This document shows positions 15,232 to 24,379 of a DNA stretch of 64,000 nt, piece after piece (the first letter of the stretch is position 1; the number at the start of each line of letters is the position of its first letter). Source of the stretch: Microbulbifer agarilyticus. GTDB taxonomy: Bacteria; Pseudomonadota; Gammaproteobacteria; Pseudomonadales; Cellvibrionaceae. The position numbers were made by a program, and so were the translations under genes. Below the pieces are notes generated by a model that had not been told where the DNA came from, made no database searches, and was given only the letters and a program-made list of their open reading frames with translations. Where the stretch lies: positions 2,046,001 through 2,110,000 of the forward strand of contig NZ_CP019650.1 of the NCBI RefSeq assembly GCF_001999945.1, given 5' to 3'.

Positions 15232-15576
15232 ATGAAAATACATTATCTCGAAATTGTATCTCCAGATGTGGATTCTGTATGTGCGGCGTATGAATCTACT
15301 CACAATGTTACATTCAATGAGCCGGATGAGCTTCTAGGTGGGGCAAAAACGTGTACATTGTCCGATGGAAGTATTGTTGGTGTGCGTCGCCCTCTACGAG
15401 ATACAGAAGAACCTGTGGTGCGGCCATATTGGCTGGTTGAGGATATAGAAAAATCAGTTGCTGATGTTGAAGCAACTGGAGCGGTAATAGCCGTTCCACC
15501 ATTAGAGATTCCGGGCAAGGGAATTTTTGCCATTTATATATGTGGCGCTGTTGACCATGGATTCTGGCAACTGTGA
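15232..15576 (+). CDS. VOC/glyoxalase superfamily protein
   Basis: 114 aa. The fold signature is the repeated beta-alpha-beta-beta unit: KIHYLEIVSPDVDSVCAAYESTHNV, then RPYWLVEDIEKSVADVEATGAVIAVPP, ending DHGFWQL. These proteins are metal enzymes or binding proteins (dioxygenases, glyoxalases, antibiotic sequestration). Only some of the usual metal ligands can be guessed. The start chosen at 15232 has GGAGGAGAAT upstream; an in-frame ATG 24 bases earlier is poorer. Confidence 0.8.
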   Translation: MKIHYLEIVSPDVDSVCAAYESTHNVTFNEPDELLGGAKTCTLSDGSIVGVRRPLRDTEEPVVRPYWLVEDIEKSVADVEATGAVIAVPPLEIPGKGIFAIYICGAVDHGFWQL

Positions 15577-15792
15577 GGGCTGTCTGCAGAGCAAGTAAGG
15601 ACTTTAGGTAATCAATCACCGCAGTTATGAGCGGTATTGATGGTCACACAAATTGACCCTTGGCGGGGCGTCGAATCCGCTTCATTTCGAGTTATTGATT
15701 TTCATCAATGTGTTGGCCGGGCAAGTATGAGTGTATCGGTTTTGCAGTATCTGCCCCAGAAAGCCCCTTACTGAACGTGACTCGGAAACATC

Positions 15793-16989
15793 ATGCGGCT
15801 ACTCAGAATTCTCCTTATTGTACTTGGTGCAATTATTTCGTTACCCGTTTTACTCTTCAGTTATCTATACGTTACTGAGCCGGTCGTTGCCGCTCGTTTT
15901 GTCGAGATGTTCACGGCAAAGGAGGGTGACTACTCTGCCCTTACACCACGTTCTGCTGCGGTTGGTGATAGGCCATACGTGTTCTCGAGGGCAAAAGATG
16001 GCGAGTTCACGATCACAAGAGACGCTTTGTCGAAGATGCAAGACTATGCAGATGCGCACAACTCTTTCTCGCTCATCGTGATCCATCGTGGAGTGATTCA
16101 GGCTGAGTGGTATGCGACCGGTTGGGATGCGGCTCGGCCAGCCCAATCACAGTCGATGCACAAGAGCGTCTTGCCACTGCTGATCCAGGCGGCAATCGAG
16201 CGGGGGGCGATAGAGTCCGTGAATGACTCTATCGGGGGCTACATCCCTGAATGGCAGAACGATTCGCGTGGGGATATCACTATTGAAGATCTGTTGGTGA
16301 TGTCGAGCGGTCTGTATGCCCCGCCATTTTCTATCAACCCGTATTCAGATGATTTTCTGGTGCTGTTTGGTACGGACATCACACCTGTTTTACTACGCAC
16401 TACGATGGATGGAGTAGCGGGTGAGGCGTGGGAGTACAACAATAGTGCGAGTGAGTTGCTTGGGCTAATCTTGGAGCGGGCGACCGCCATGCCTTACGCG
16501 CAGTTTCTCGAAGAAGTGCTATGGGGGCCAATGGGTGGGCTCCGGGCCGAAGTCTGGCTGGATGCGGAGAATGGCAAAGGGCATAGCAACTGCTGTTTGA
16601 TTACTACCGCCAGAGATTGGGCTGTTTTTGGTCTGATGTTGTTGAATCATGGTGCACGGGACGGTCAGCAGATCGTTTCAGCTGATTTTGTCCGGCAAAT
16701 GACTTCGCCGGCCGCGACAAGTCCATGGTATGGCTACCAGATCTGGACCGCGGATCCAGGAGGTGAAAACCCATGGTTGAGCCTCACTAAGGGTTACCAG
16801 CGTACCGAGCCATTCTTGCGCGACGATACTTACTTTGCGTCCGGCTATGGTGCCCAGCGAGTGTATGTTGTTCCCTCAGAGGACCTTGTCATTGTGCGCA
16901 TGGGCCCGTCGCGTGGCCCATCGCCAGTAAGGCCGGAGTGGGATAATGCATATCTGGTCAATACGGCGATACGACATATCGTGCCGTGA
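15793..16989 (+). CDS. Membrane-anchored serine hydrolase of the class C beta-lactamase family
   Basis: 398 aa with an N-terminal hydrophobic anchor (LLRILLIVLGAIISLPVLLFSYLYV). The penicillin-binding-protein-like hydrolase domain has the SxxK motif as SMHK near residue 121 and YxN as YNN near residue 215. The ASGYGAQRVYVVP region near residue 357 stands where the HxG/KTG triad element lies. The family includes esterases, D-aminopeptidases and 6-aminohexanoate-dimer hydrolases. True beta-lactamase activity is not implied. It is flanked by non-coding stretches of about 215 bases on each side and so is probably monocistronic. Confidence 0.85.
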   Translation: MRLLRILLIVLGAIISLPVLLFSYLYVTEPVVAARFVEMFTAKEGDYSALTPRSAAVGDRPYVFSRAKDGEFTITRDALSKMQDYADAHNSFSLIVIHRGVIQAEWYATGWDAARPAQSQSMHKSVLPLLIQAAIERGAIESVNDSIGGYIPEWQNDSRGDITIEDLLVMSSGLYAPPFSINPYSDDFLVLFGTDITPVLLRTTMDGVAGEAWEYNNSASELLGLILERATAMPYAQFLEEVLWGPMGGLRAEVWLDAENGKGHSNCCLITTARDWAVFGLMLLNHGARDGQQIVSADFVRQMTSPAATSPWYGYQIWTADPGGENPWLSLTKGYQRTEPFLRDDTYFASGYGAQRVYVVPSEDLVIVRMGPSRGPSPVRPEWDNAYLVNTAIRHIVP

Positions 16990-17224
16990 CTGGGATTGGT
17001 CCGTCATCTGTCTGATTACGAATATGGAGAATAGGCGCGCCCGGGCTTCTATTGAGCGGTGCTATGGTCCCTTTCTTCCGGGTTGCATTGTGTAGTAGCT
17101 AGCGCCAATTGCGTGAGTCTTTACCTGTGTTTCGTCTCAATACCGCCAATCCACCTAATATTGACTGGTGAAAACCAGATTGATCAATCTGGGAGCTAAT
17201 CGGACCCAGGGGTGGTTACGGCAT

Positions 17225-18793
17225 ATGCGATTAACGTCCTATCCTATTTTATTCGTTCTCTGCCTGTACCTAGTTGAAGCTATGGCCTCGGAAGAAGTCA
17301 GGCCCGGTTACAACACGCCAATTCCACAGAACATTCTAACTCCAGAGCGCGTAGAGACATCGATCGGTGTACTTGAGTTTCAGGACGGCAGGCCGTCGCC
17401 TGAAACCTCTGAAAAGCTCTATAACCACCTCGACTTCATCCGCGGTACCGAGGTATTTCTCAACCTTATTCCGATGGCGTCTCTGCAGGCGCTCTATCTT
17501 GGCCACCAGTCGGTTGGGGTGGATGCGGTAAACAAGGTTGGCGTCATGACACAGCTCATGGACTCGACGCCACTATTTCTGACGGGCAACACAGATACCG
17601 TGTACGCCTCATCCTTCCTCGATCTCAAGGAAACAGGGCCTGTCGTCGTTGAAATACCCGCTGGAATTGGCCCCAGCACTATAAATGACGCATTTTTCCG
17701 ATTTGTCGTCGATATGGGCGTTCCAGGATTAGATAAAGGGAAGGGTGGCCGCTACCTGATACTTCCGCCCGACTATCAGGGTGAGCTGGCCCCTCCAGAA
17801 GGAGGGTATACGGCGAAGGTAGATGGTACCGAGTACTTCGTGGCCAAAACGACGAGCTACGTCAATTGGTTGATTGCACGGGGCTTTCTCGTAGACGGCA
17901 AAACAGACACTGCGGTTGAAACTTATAAAAAAGGCCTACGTATCTACCCGTATGCGGAAAGAAAGAGTCCGCCAAAGATGGAGTTTGTCTCGTTATCTGG
18001 CCTTCCGTTCAATACGATTCATGCAAATAATTACGATTTTTACGCAGAGATAAATGAGGTCATCCAGCGAGAGCCGATATCGATGCTGGACCCCGAGTTG
18101 AGGGGGCTTGCTGCTTCTATCGGTATCGAGAAAGGGGTGCCCTTTCGTCCGGATGATCGGATGAAGAAGATACTGACGGATGCGGTGGCGGTCGGAAACG
18201 GCACGGCGCGCGCGATAATGTTTGACAATCGATATCCCTCCGCCCGTGTATACAACGACCGTCAGTGGTATAGCGCATTTGTTGGTGGAAACTATCAGTG
18301 GCTCCGGGGCCCCAATGGCGAGGGTGGCCGTAATTTGGATGCGCGCACGGTCTTCTTTTATCAGGCAACGGTAAACACACCCGCCATGGTCCTCAAGATT
18401 CCTGGCGCGGGCTCCCAGTACGCGGCTGCCTATCGGGATTCCACAGGCGAGTTTTTTGATGGTGGCCGCTACTACAAATTGACTCTCCCCAAGGATATGC
18501 CAGCTAAGGATTTCTGGTCAGTGGTTGTTTATGACCCACAAACACGGTCCGAATTACAAACCGGCCAACGTTTTCCCTCCAAAAATAATAAGCGCGATGA
18601 GCTTAAGCTGAATACTGATGGTTCAGTTGATCTCTACTTTGGCCCAAAGGCGCCAAAGGATTTTCATGAAAACTGGATACAAACGGTACCGGGCAAGGGC
18701 TGGTTTTCGATTCTCAGGCTTTACGGTCCAACCGAGGCGTGGTTTGAGAAAAAGTGGAAACCAGGTGATTTTGAGCCGGTAGTTGTTGAATAA
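17225..18793 (+). CDS. Secreted DUF1254/DUF1214 protein
   Basis: About 522 aa. The N-terminal hydrophobic run (LTSYPILFVLCLYLVEAMA) looks like a signal peptide. The middle part (FLTGNTDTVYASSFLDLKETGPVVVEIP, with GRYLILPPDYQGE) is the DUF1254 domain. The end (GGRYYKLTLPKDMPAKDFWSVVVYDPQTRS and NWIQTVPGKGWFSILRLYGP) is DUF1214. The two domains often occur together in secreted proteins of unknown function. An in-frame GTG at 17168 would add 19 residues before the signal; the ATG at 17225 is preferred. No operon partner. Confidence 0.85.
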   Translation: MRLTSYPILFVLCLYLVEAMASEEVRPGYNTPIPQNILTPERVETSIGVLEFQDGRPSPETSEKLYNHLDFIRGTEVFLNLIPMASLQALYLGHQSVGVDAVNKVGVMTQLMDSTPLFLTGNTDTVYASSFLDLKETGPVVVEIPAGIGPSTINDAFFRFVVDMGVPGLDKGKGGRYLILPPDYQGELAPPEGGYTAKVDGTEYFVAKTTSYVNWLIARGFLVDGKTDTAVETYKKGLRIYPYAERKSPPKMEFVSLSGLPFNTIHANNYDFYAEINEVIQREPISMLDPELRGLAASIGIEKGVPFRPDDRMKKILTDAVAVGNGTARAIMFDNRYPSARVYNDRQWYSAFVGGNYQWLRGPNGEGGRNLDARTVFFYQATVNTPAMVLKIPGAGSQYAAAYRDSTGEFFDGGRYYKLTLPKDMPAKDFWSVVVYDPQTRSELQTGQRFPSKNNKRDELKLNTDGSVDLYFGPKAPKDFHENWIQTVPGKGWFSILRLYGPTEAWFEKKWKPGDFEPVVVE

Positions 18794-18866
18794 TCACAGC
18801 TCTTCTTTTGAGCGATACCCGTTGAGGGTGAGCGCTCTGTTTAATATCGATTTTTAAGGGCTAGGC

Positions 18867-19169
18867 ATGAGTCAGCAAGCATTACTGGAATATTTCATTT
18901 CTAATCAATGGATTACTATTCCCGCATTCATCATATTTGTTATCGGGGTCACTTTGTGCTGGTTTGGTGGTTTGATGGCTGCGCTCACAGCAATAGGAAA
19001 CCAGCGCTGGGCCTGGGGCTTGGTTACTATCTTTCTAGGGCCCGTCACCGGAATTCCGTATTCGCTATTGTACAAGGAGGCGGAGTATCCGAGGTCACTG
19101 ATGATGAGAGGGTTATTGGTCATTCTCGTCGCAGCAATAATCTTTGGTGTCGGCTGGTTGGTTAGCTAG
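18867..19169 (+). CDS. Small membrane protein, possible ex-cassette gene
   Basis: 100 aa with three hydrophobic segments (WITIPAFIIFVIGVTLCWFGGLMAAL, WAWGLVTIFLGPVTGIPYSLL, LLVILVAAIIFGVGWLV). No family recognised with certainty. Its stop codon TAG lies in a sequence (AGCTAGCAAGGCCAG) that differs by few bases from the R'' end of the main attC family, so this may be a cassette gene stranded after attC decay. Confidence 0.65.
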   Translation: MSQQALLEYFISNQWITIPAFIIFVIGVTLCWFGGLMAALTAIGNQRWAWGLVTIFLGPVTGIPYSLLYKEAEYPRSLMMRGLLVILVAAIIFGVGWLVS

Positions 19170-19180
19170 CAAGGCCAGTA
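19164..19180 (+). other. Possible attC scar (degenerate R'' arm)
   Basis: AGCTAGCAAGGCCAGTA closely resembles the start of attC 8 (AGCTAACAAGGCCGG) and attC 7 (CTAACAAGGCCAGG). Like them it coincides with the stop codon of a small ORF. The rest of an attC, with an R' box, is not recognisable downstream. Confidence 0.4.
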
Positions 19181-19235
19181 CACCCCACCACAGACTGTAA
19201 GAAGTAATGTTTTTCGATATTACAGGTGAATTCCC

Positions 19236-19574
19236 ATGGAAAAGAGTCAGTTGGATGCGTTTGAAAATGTACCCTTCTATGTATGGGCAAAAGATGACGC
19301 AGGGGTGTACTTGTGGGCAAACAAGAGAATGGATGAGTATGCTGGCACGCGTGTAGCGGGGAAAACGGACTACGATATCTCAGCTCCGGATGTCGCCGCA
19401 TCCCTACAGGCGGATGACAAAATCGTCGCGCAAACGGATACCGTGCATACCTTCAACGAGCAGGTTGACGATCCGAAGCGCGGCAGGGTGACTCTCAGTG
19501 TATGTAAGTATCCGGGGGAGTTGGATGGCAAGCGCTGTGTATTTGGTGTCAGTTTCTTTGTGGAAACGAGCTAA
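19236..19574 (+). CDS. Stand-alone PAS domain protein
   Basis: 112 aa made of one PAS domain: ENVPFYVWAKDDAGVYLWANKRMDEYAG (the classic N-terminal strand/helix), GKTDYDISAPDVAASLQADDKIV, and the C-terminal strands VTLSVCKYPGELDGKRCVFGVSFFV. PAS domains sense small ligands or redox state and normally sit in kinases or cyclases. Here no output domain is attached and no kinase gene is adjacent, so any partner must act in trans. Confidence 0.82.
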   Translation: MEKSQLDAFENVPFYVWAKDDAGVYLWANKRMDEYAGTRVAGKTDYDISAPDVAASLQADDKIVAQTDTVHTFNEQVDDPKRGRVTLSVCKYPGELDGKRCVFGVSFFVETS

Positions 19575-19614
19575 GGCTGGCTGGTCCGCGTTTCGTCGGG
19601 GGGCACCAGCCAGT

Positions 19615-21067
19615 TCAATCTGGCAGCAGGTCACTGATCAAGTCGTGTAGCGGCATAAGCGCATTTTCAAATCGTTTCCAGCGCGCGGACGAGCTTTTGT
19701 AGATGGGTTTTCTTACCTGGGCGACACTTGCTGTTTTCACGGTGCGATCGCTCTTGTGAAAATTGAGGCACTCATCGCTCCAGCCCACCCCGATAAAGTC
19801 CAGGATCCTCGCAATCTGAGCCCGCGGATCCTCAATCAGTGTTTCATAGTTAACACTGAGGATGGTATTTGGCGGCAATACTTGCTGCCAGTGATCCATT
19901 ACCGCTCGGTAATAGCGGTAATAGCATGCCAGACCTTCAAAACTGTAGCTCCAATAGACTCCCTCCGAGTAGAGCTTTGAGAAATTGGAAAACAGTGTAT
20001 CCATCGGGTGGCGCTGTACATGGATAATTTTTGCGTCTGGCAGTGCCAGTTGAATGAGCCCCAGGTGGGCAAAGTTGGCCGGCATTTTGTTGGATATATG
20101 TTTTGCTTCGGGCGCGAGCTCCCACAACGCGTTCAGATAGTCCTTTCCTATTGCCGTATAGTCCAGCGTTTTACTTGCCTGTGCGGTTTTACCTTGCCCA
20201 AGATTCCGTTCAATGGCGAGCCCCAAAGTCCGAATCTCACCGGCGCCATGGCAGTCGGGATGCGCATGTAATATTTGTTCGACCAATGTACTGCCAGCTC
20301 TCGGCATGCCCACAATAAATACGGCTTCAGCACCTTGTCGATGTGTTGGCTTGTTCGCCGTAAGGTACTCCAGGCAGTAGCGCTTACGTATCTGTTGCTC
20401 CTGCTCACGTAATCTTGCGTGGTCAAATTTGATTGACGCGGCCTGATTCTGGTTGCCGTTGCGGTAAGCCTCGAATGCCTGCGGATACTCTTTGCAGTCT
20501 TCGTTCGCTTTGCCTAACGCAAACCACACTTTAGCCTGGTCTTGCTGGGTTAGACTGTCGGCTTTCGCTGCCAGCGCTTCGAGCTGCTGGCGATGACTAT
20601 CCTGCGCTTGATACTTGTGTATGGTGGCGAGGTTGTAGTGCGGGTTGATAAAGTCCGGTTTTATGGCGATTGCCTGACGTAAATAGTATTCGGCTTCGGT
20701 AAATTCGCCAGCTTGAGAAAGCAGGGTGCCAAGGTTGTTATTTGCCATCAAGTGATTGGGCGAGCGGGCAATCGCAGCTTTGTAATTTGCGATCGCCATT
20801 GCTGTTTGCCCACTATCTGCCTGGGCAATGGCCAGATTGTAGTAGGCTTCTGGATCTTCCGGGCTCAGCCGAATGGCGGTCGTTCCGGCACGCACGGCTT
20901 GCTCTAAATCTCCGCGGCGCCGGAGTAGCTCGGTGATATTTCGGTGGTAGAGCCCAATCTGTGGTGCGATTGTGATAGCGCGGGCAAGATGACGGGCACT
21001 TTGCTCAATTTCCCCTTGGGCAATCAGCGTTACCGCTAGGCCGTAAATGTGTCGATTTAGAAGGGCA
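19615..21067 (-). pseudogene. TPR-sulfotransferase, 5'-truncated (no start codon at the expected N-terminus)
   Basis: Tetratricopeptide-repeat region followed by a sulfotransferase domain. PAPS-binding motif FIVGMPRAGSTLVEQ is near the middle, with HVQRHPMD...FSN as the 3'-phosphate site. The coding frame with TPR-like sequence (NRHIYGLAVTLIAQGEIEQ, HLARAITIAPQIG) continues upstream to a TGA at 21070-21072. In that stretch I find no ATG, GTG or TTG before an internal GTG at 20895. From that GTG a 426-aa protein could be made. The break sits next to a truncated gene on the other strand, so a rearrangement probably removed the true 5' end. Whether a shortened protein is still made is open. Confidence 0.7.
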
Positions 21068-21363
21068 GGTCATTTATTCCGAAAAGTACCATCGTTCCAG
21101 TTTCGGGCAAGAGCGTATCCGAAGAAGTCGTTATCCACTATCGATTTACCAATGCGAACTATAGAAGCAAGCCCTATTTGGTCCTGAATAACGTTGCGGA
21201 CAAGTACCGGTGTGCAGAGTTTTGCCTGCATGATTCCTCTTGTGTTGTTTCTACCTACTATGATGAGAATTCTTGGAAGAAATTGCATTCACAATGCAAG
21301 TTAAGGAAGAGTATTAAAAACCCAGAGCTTGATGCGAAAGGCGCTCATAGCTGGATCAAATAA
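21061..21363 (+). pseudogene. PAN/apple-domain gene remnant, 5'-truncated
   Basis: The frame from 21061 reads FIPKSTIVPVSGKSVSEEVV... without any ATG or GTG, ending after a Cys-rich segment: YRCAEFCLHDSSC, SQCKLRK and GAHSWIK. The spacing of C-x3-C-x5-C with a later C-x-L and final G-x-x-S fits a PAN/apple domain, a disulfide-bonded binding module of secreted proteins. The only possible start is TTG at 21178. The upstream break at about 21061 coincides with the truncated end of the opposite-strand sulfotransferase. Confidence 0.55.
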
Positions 21364-21525
21364 CTTAGTTGGTTCGACTGTACTAGTTGTCGATATTGTT
21401 TTGCCTTGGGAATTTACGAGATAGCACTTTTAAAATATTATCCTTTGCAAAGTACGGATGGTGCTTGATGTTCCTCTTAAATGAGTAGCATGTCGATCAA
21501 TCGAACGGCTCTATAAGGACTTACT

Positions 21526-22125
21526 ATGCCAGCAATTGATGTTCAAAGTGTGCGAAGTGTTTTAGAAGGCGGCGGAAAAATTATTTTCAACCGCAACAAT
21601 ATCAATCCAACAAAGTGCTCAATGCAGGCTAAGCTCCCTGCGCCTCTTGGTACTTTTGATAATACCTTGATGGCAAAAGCCACTATTGCCGACAATACCA
21701 TCAAGATGGTGGCGACGAAGGATAATGATCTGACGGCTAACGCTGTGAATGTGCTCTATGAAGATCAGTACGCGACTACCGGCAGTATTAAGCCGCCTGG
21801 GTACATCTTTTCCGACAGCTTTGGTGGCTGCTCTTTTTACCTGTTTCGTGGGCCAATGGGTAACATCCATGGCGCGCATGCTTCCCGGGGAAATCATGGA
21901 CAGGTTACTAATCCCACCTCCTATTTCACTAGCCGTGGTGGCACACTTCTTTATACGTGGCACAGTAAAGGCAACATTCCCGATCAGCGCTTAATGAATT
22001 ACGAGCTGGGTGCCGTGCTTGCGGTGGTCAATGCCGATGTGACGGATATTTTCTGCATCACCACAAAGAACCAGAAAGTAACCTCTGTGCTTAGCCATGA
22101 GCAAGTAAGTAACTCGGCAGGTTGA
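21526..22125 (+). CDS. Unidentified 199-aa protein with conserved-looking GGC...H...H segment
   Basis: No signal peptide or membrane segment. The central part contains SFGGCSFYLFRGPMGNIHGAH (Cys102, His115, His118). The spacing recalls Cys-His catalytic pairs of deamidase/CNF-like and related toxin domains, but I cannot place it in a family. The C-terminal half (SRGGTLLYTWHSKGNI, LGAVLAVVNADVTDIFCITT) is strand-rich. It is bounded by a strong terminator at 22183-22218 and by the truncation junction upstream, so it belongs to an accessory region. The ATG at 21526 is preceded by AAGGACTT, a plausible ribosome site. Confidence 0.65.
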   Translation: MPAIDVQSVRSVLEGGGKIIFNRNNINPTKCSMQAKLPAPLGTFDNTLMAKATIADNTIKMVATKDNDLTANAVNVLYEDQYATTGSIKPPGYIFSDSFGGCSFYLFRGPMGNIHGAHASRGNHGQVTNPTSYFTSRGGTLLYTWHSKGNIPDQRLMNYELGAVLAVVNADVTDIFCITTKNQKVTSVLSHEQVSNSAG

Positions 22126-22182
22126 TTGGTACGCGCCCTGATGCTGATTATTAGGGGCATTTTTCTGTATGTTTGAAAATTG

Positions 22183-22218
22183 AGCCGGTAGAAATGACAT
22201 GTTTCTACCGGCTTTTTC
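22183..22218 (+). terminator. Rho-independent terminator after the 199-aa gene
   Basis: AGCCGGTAGAAA / TTTCTACCGGCT stem of 12 bp with a seven-base loop, followed by a T-rich run (TTTTTCTTT). Confidence 0.88.
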
Positions 22219-22328
22219 TTTGATTTATCAAATTTTACGGAAGCGCGGGGTTCTGGTACTTTTAGGGAAGAATTGCTTTGTCGGCACGGCCGATAGAACA
22301 GTTAACCGTCATTATTGGTGAAAGTCTT

Positions 22329-22640
22329 ATGAAACTGGTTTATACGCATGAGAACATTGCTATAGCCTCGAATGTTCAGTCGATACTCGAGGCCGCGGGA
22401 ATTGAAACCGAGTTGAAAAATGAGTTTTCCGGTGCGGGCCGAGGTGAATTAGGCGTATTTGATACCTGGCCCGAAGTTTGGGTGCGTTCGGAAGCGCAGT
22501 ATAAGAAAGCCCGCCAGTTAGTTGATTCGATCACGGAGTTACCAGAAGGCGGAGATTGGCGATGTGGGACTTGTGGCGAAGAAAATGGCGCTGCTTTTTT
22601 CACTTGTTGGTACTGCCAGTCCAAGAAGCCTGAATCATAG
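22329..22640 (+). CDS. DUF2007 domain protein with C-terminal zinc ribbon
   Basis: 103 aa. Residues 1-70 fit DUF2007: MKLVYTHENIAIASNVQSILEAAGI, ELKNEFSGAGRG, then PEVWVRSEAQYKKARQLVD. The tail WRCGTCGEENGAAFFTCWYCQ holds two CxxC knuckles of RanBP2-type zinc ribbon style. The combination suggests a small binding or signalling protein in the cytoplasm. The ATG at 22329 is used rather than the TTG 51 bases upstream. A membrane-anchored relative occurs as a cassette gene at 12042. Confidence 0.8.
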   Translation: MKLVYTHENIAIASNVQSILEAAGIETELKNEFSGAGRGELGVFDTWPEVWVRSEAQYKKARQLVDSITELPEGGDWRCGTCGEENGAAFFTCWYCQSKKPES

Positions 22641-22939
22641 CCGGACGCTTGGCAATCTCTTCTATATCGTGCGTACTGGTGATCACGCGTCAAAATTCTA
22701 CTCTTCTATTTTTGCTCCCCCTCCCTAATCTTGCTTTTTCCGCACCATCATTGCTCCGCTGAAAATGAAGTCTAACTACCTGTTTCTCGCTAGGTATTGA
22801 AGAGTAGGGGGGCAGTATTCCCTAGCGTAGTTTTTATTGGATCGGCATACCTTGGACTATGGTTGTAGCAACTTTTGGCCTGTGCACTTCGCCGGATGTC
22901 ACCTTAATCACTGCATTAATTTGAATAGGGATGTTACTT
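22641..22939. other. 299-bp intergenic region
   Basis: No gene or clear structure. It should hold the promoter of the crotonase gene, and the only notable motif is the AGGG ribosome site at its end. Confidence 0.45.
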
Positions 22940-23785
22940 ATGCCATACGAGAATTTTCAGACGTTCACTGTAGAGGTTAAAGGCGCTGTTGCCTGGGTCA
23001 CTTTTGATTTTCCGCCAGTGAATGTTCAGGGCCAGCAAATGTTGGCGGATCTGAACGCCTTGGCATTTCGCCTTGAAAATGATCGAGGCGTAAAAGTTGT
23101 TGTTTTCCAATCCGCGAATCCCGACATCTGGGTTTGCCACTACGACACCGATTTGTTGAAAGAAATGCCCACAGAAGCCATTGCGCGGGACGAAGCCGAG
23201 GTGCTCGATTTGCAGGCGGTATGTGAGCGCATGAGCAAGGTACCGCAGGCGACGATTGCCAAACTTGAAGGTATGGCGCGTGGCGGCGGCCATGAATTCG
23301 CGCTGGCGCTGGATATGCGCTTTGGTGCGCGTGGTAAGTACAAGATGATGCAGATGGAAGTCGCTATGGGTATTTTGCCATGTGGTGGCGGCGCATCACG
23401 GATGGCGCGTCAGGCCGGGCTAGGGCGTGCGCTCGAGATCTGTCTGAGTGCGAGAGATTTTGACGCAGATGAGGCCGAAGCGTACGGGACTATTAACAAG
23501 GCTCTGGATCCAGATGAAATTGGGCCCTATGTAGAAAACCTTGCCAACCGGATTGCGAAATGGCCGGCGCATTCCATCAATGCGACGAAGAAAATGGTGT
23601 ATGAATCGATTGATCGGCCGATCGTCGATGCCTTGAAGGCGGAGGCCTATTGGCTGTATCAAGCAACAAGTCATACCCCTGCGGTGAAGCGCTTTACCTG
23701 GGCCAATGATGAAGGTGCACAGTTTGATCTCGACAATCAGAAAGACTGGGAAAAACTCGTGGTGCAGGTTCAGGACGTGAATTGA
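22940..23785 (+). CDS. Enoyl-CoA hydratase/isomerase (crotonase) family protein
   Basis: 281 aa, crotonase fold. The oxyanion-hole and CoA-binding signatures are visible: VNVQGQQMLADLNAL, VVFQSANPDIWVCHYD, and MARGGGHEFALALDMRFGA near residue 112. MEVAMGILPCGGGASRM follows, where the acidic catalytic residue sits in hydratases. The exact substrate is not predictable. AGGG nine bases before the second ATG favours 22940 over 22931. The stop overlaps the next gene by one base (TGATG), so the two form a unit. Confidence 0.88.
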   Translation: MPYENFQTFTVEVKGAVAWVTFDFPPVNVQGQQMLADLNALAFRLENDRGVKVVVFQSANPDIWVCHYDTDLLKEMPTEAIARDEAEVLDLQAVCERMSKVPQATIAKLEGMARGGGHEFALALDMRFGARGKYKMMQMEVAMGILPCGGGASRMARQAGLGRALEICLSARDFDADEAEAYGTINKALDPDEIGPYVENLANRIAKWPAHSINATKKMVYESIDRPIVDALKAEAYWLYQATSHTPAVKRFTWANDEGAQFDLDNQKDWEKLVVQVQDVN

Positions 23786-24186
23786 TGAGCGGTGTGGCTA
23801 ACCGGAAGGTTGTAGAAGATTTTTGGCGTTGTTTTTCGGCAACGGACACTGACGGTGCGCGCGCTCTGTTGCATGAAGATGTCACCTGGCGTGCCATGGG
23901 CCAACAAGGTGGGCTGCCCATTTCTGGTGAAATGGATCTCGATGGCATCTTGGCGCTGATGCAGTCGGTTCGTGAATCCTCTAAGGACGGCCTGGCGCTG
24001 AAAATGCTCGAGTGGACTCTCGACGGTGAGCGTGTCGCCGTCGAGATGGAGGGGCTCGCGCATATGAACAATGGTAAGACCTATAACAATCGATATCATT
24101 TTCTGGTTATTGTCCACGACGGCAAGATTCTGCGGCTGCGGGAGTATGGTGATACCGACCAGGTTCGGCGGGTGTTTTTGGAATAA
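23785..24186 (+). CDS. SnoaL/NTF2-like protein coupled to the crotonase
   Basis: 133 aa of the ketosteroid-isomerase/SnoaL type: NRKVVEDFWRCFSATDTDGARALLHEDVTWRAMG at the N-terminus, then VEMEGLAHMNNGKTYNNRYHFLVIVHDGKILRLREYGD, as in many NTF2-like isomerases. It may act with the preceding crotonase on the same small molecule. This is an inference from the one-base overlap. No dedicated ribosome site, consistent with coupling. Confidence 0.83.
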   Translation: MSGVANRKVVEDFWRCFSATDTDGARALLHEDVTWRAMGQQGGLPISGEMDLDGILALMQSVRESSKDGLALKMLEWTLDGERVAVEMEGLAHMNNGKTYNNRYHFLVIVHDGKILRLREYGDTDQVRRVFLE

Positions 24187-24379
24187 ACGCCCGAAATCCT
24201 GTCTTGGAACCGCATAGAAATATGCCGTAATTACGCGGTTCCAAAGCGGGTTGTGCTGACGACCACTGAGTGGGCCGATACATGACGCATTTAAAGTCCG
24301 ATACCCTTTAGTATTCGACATAGCGTATTTATGCCTTTAGAATGGTTTCATTGCTGAAATCCGGACTTCTGGCGCATCT

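Noticed and set aside
15793..16989. Serine hydrolase considered as a true class C beta-lactamase (ampC)
   Set aside because: It has SxxK and YxN but a membrane anchor and a different C-terminal region, so the wider hydrolase family is the safer call.
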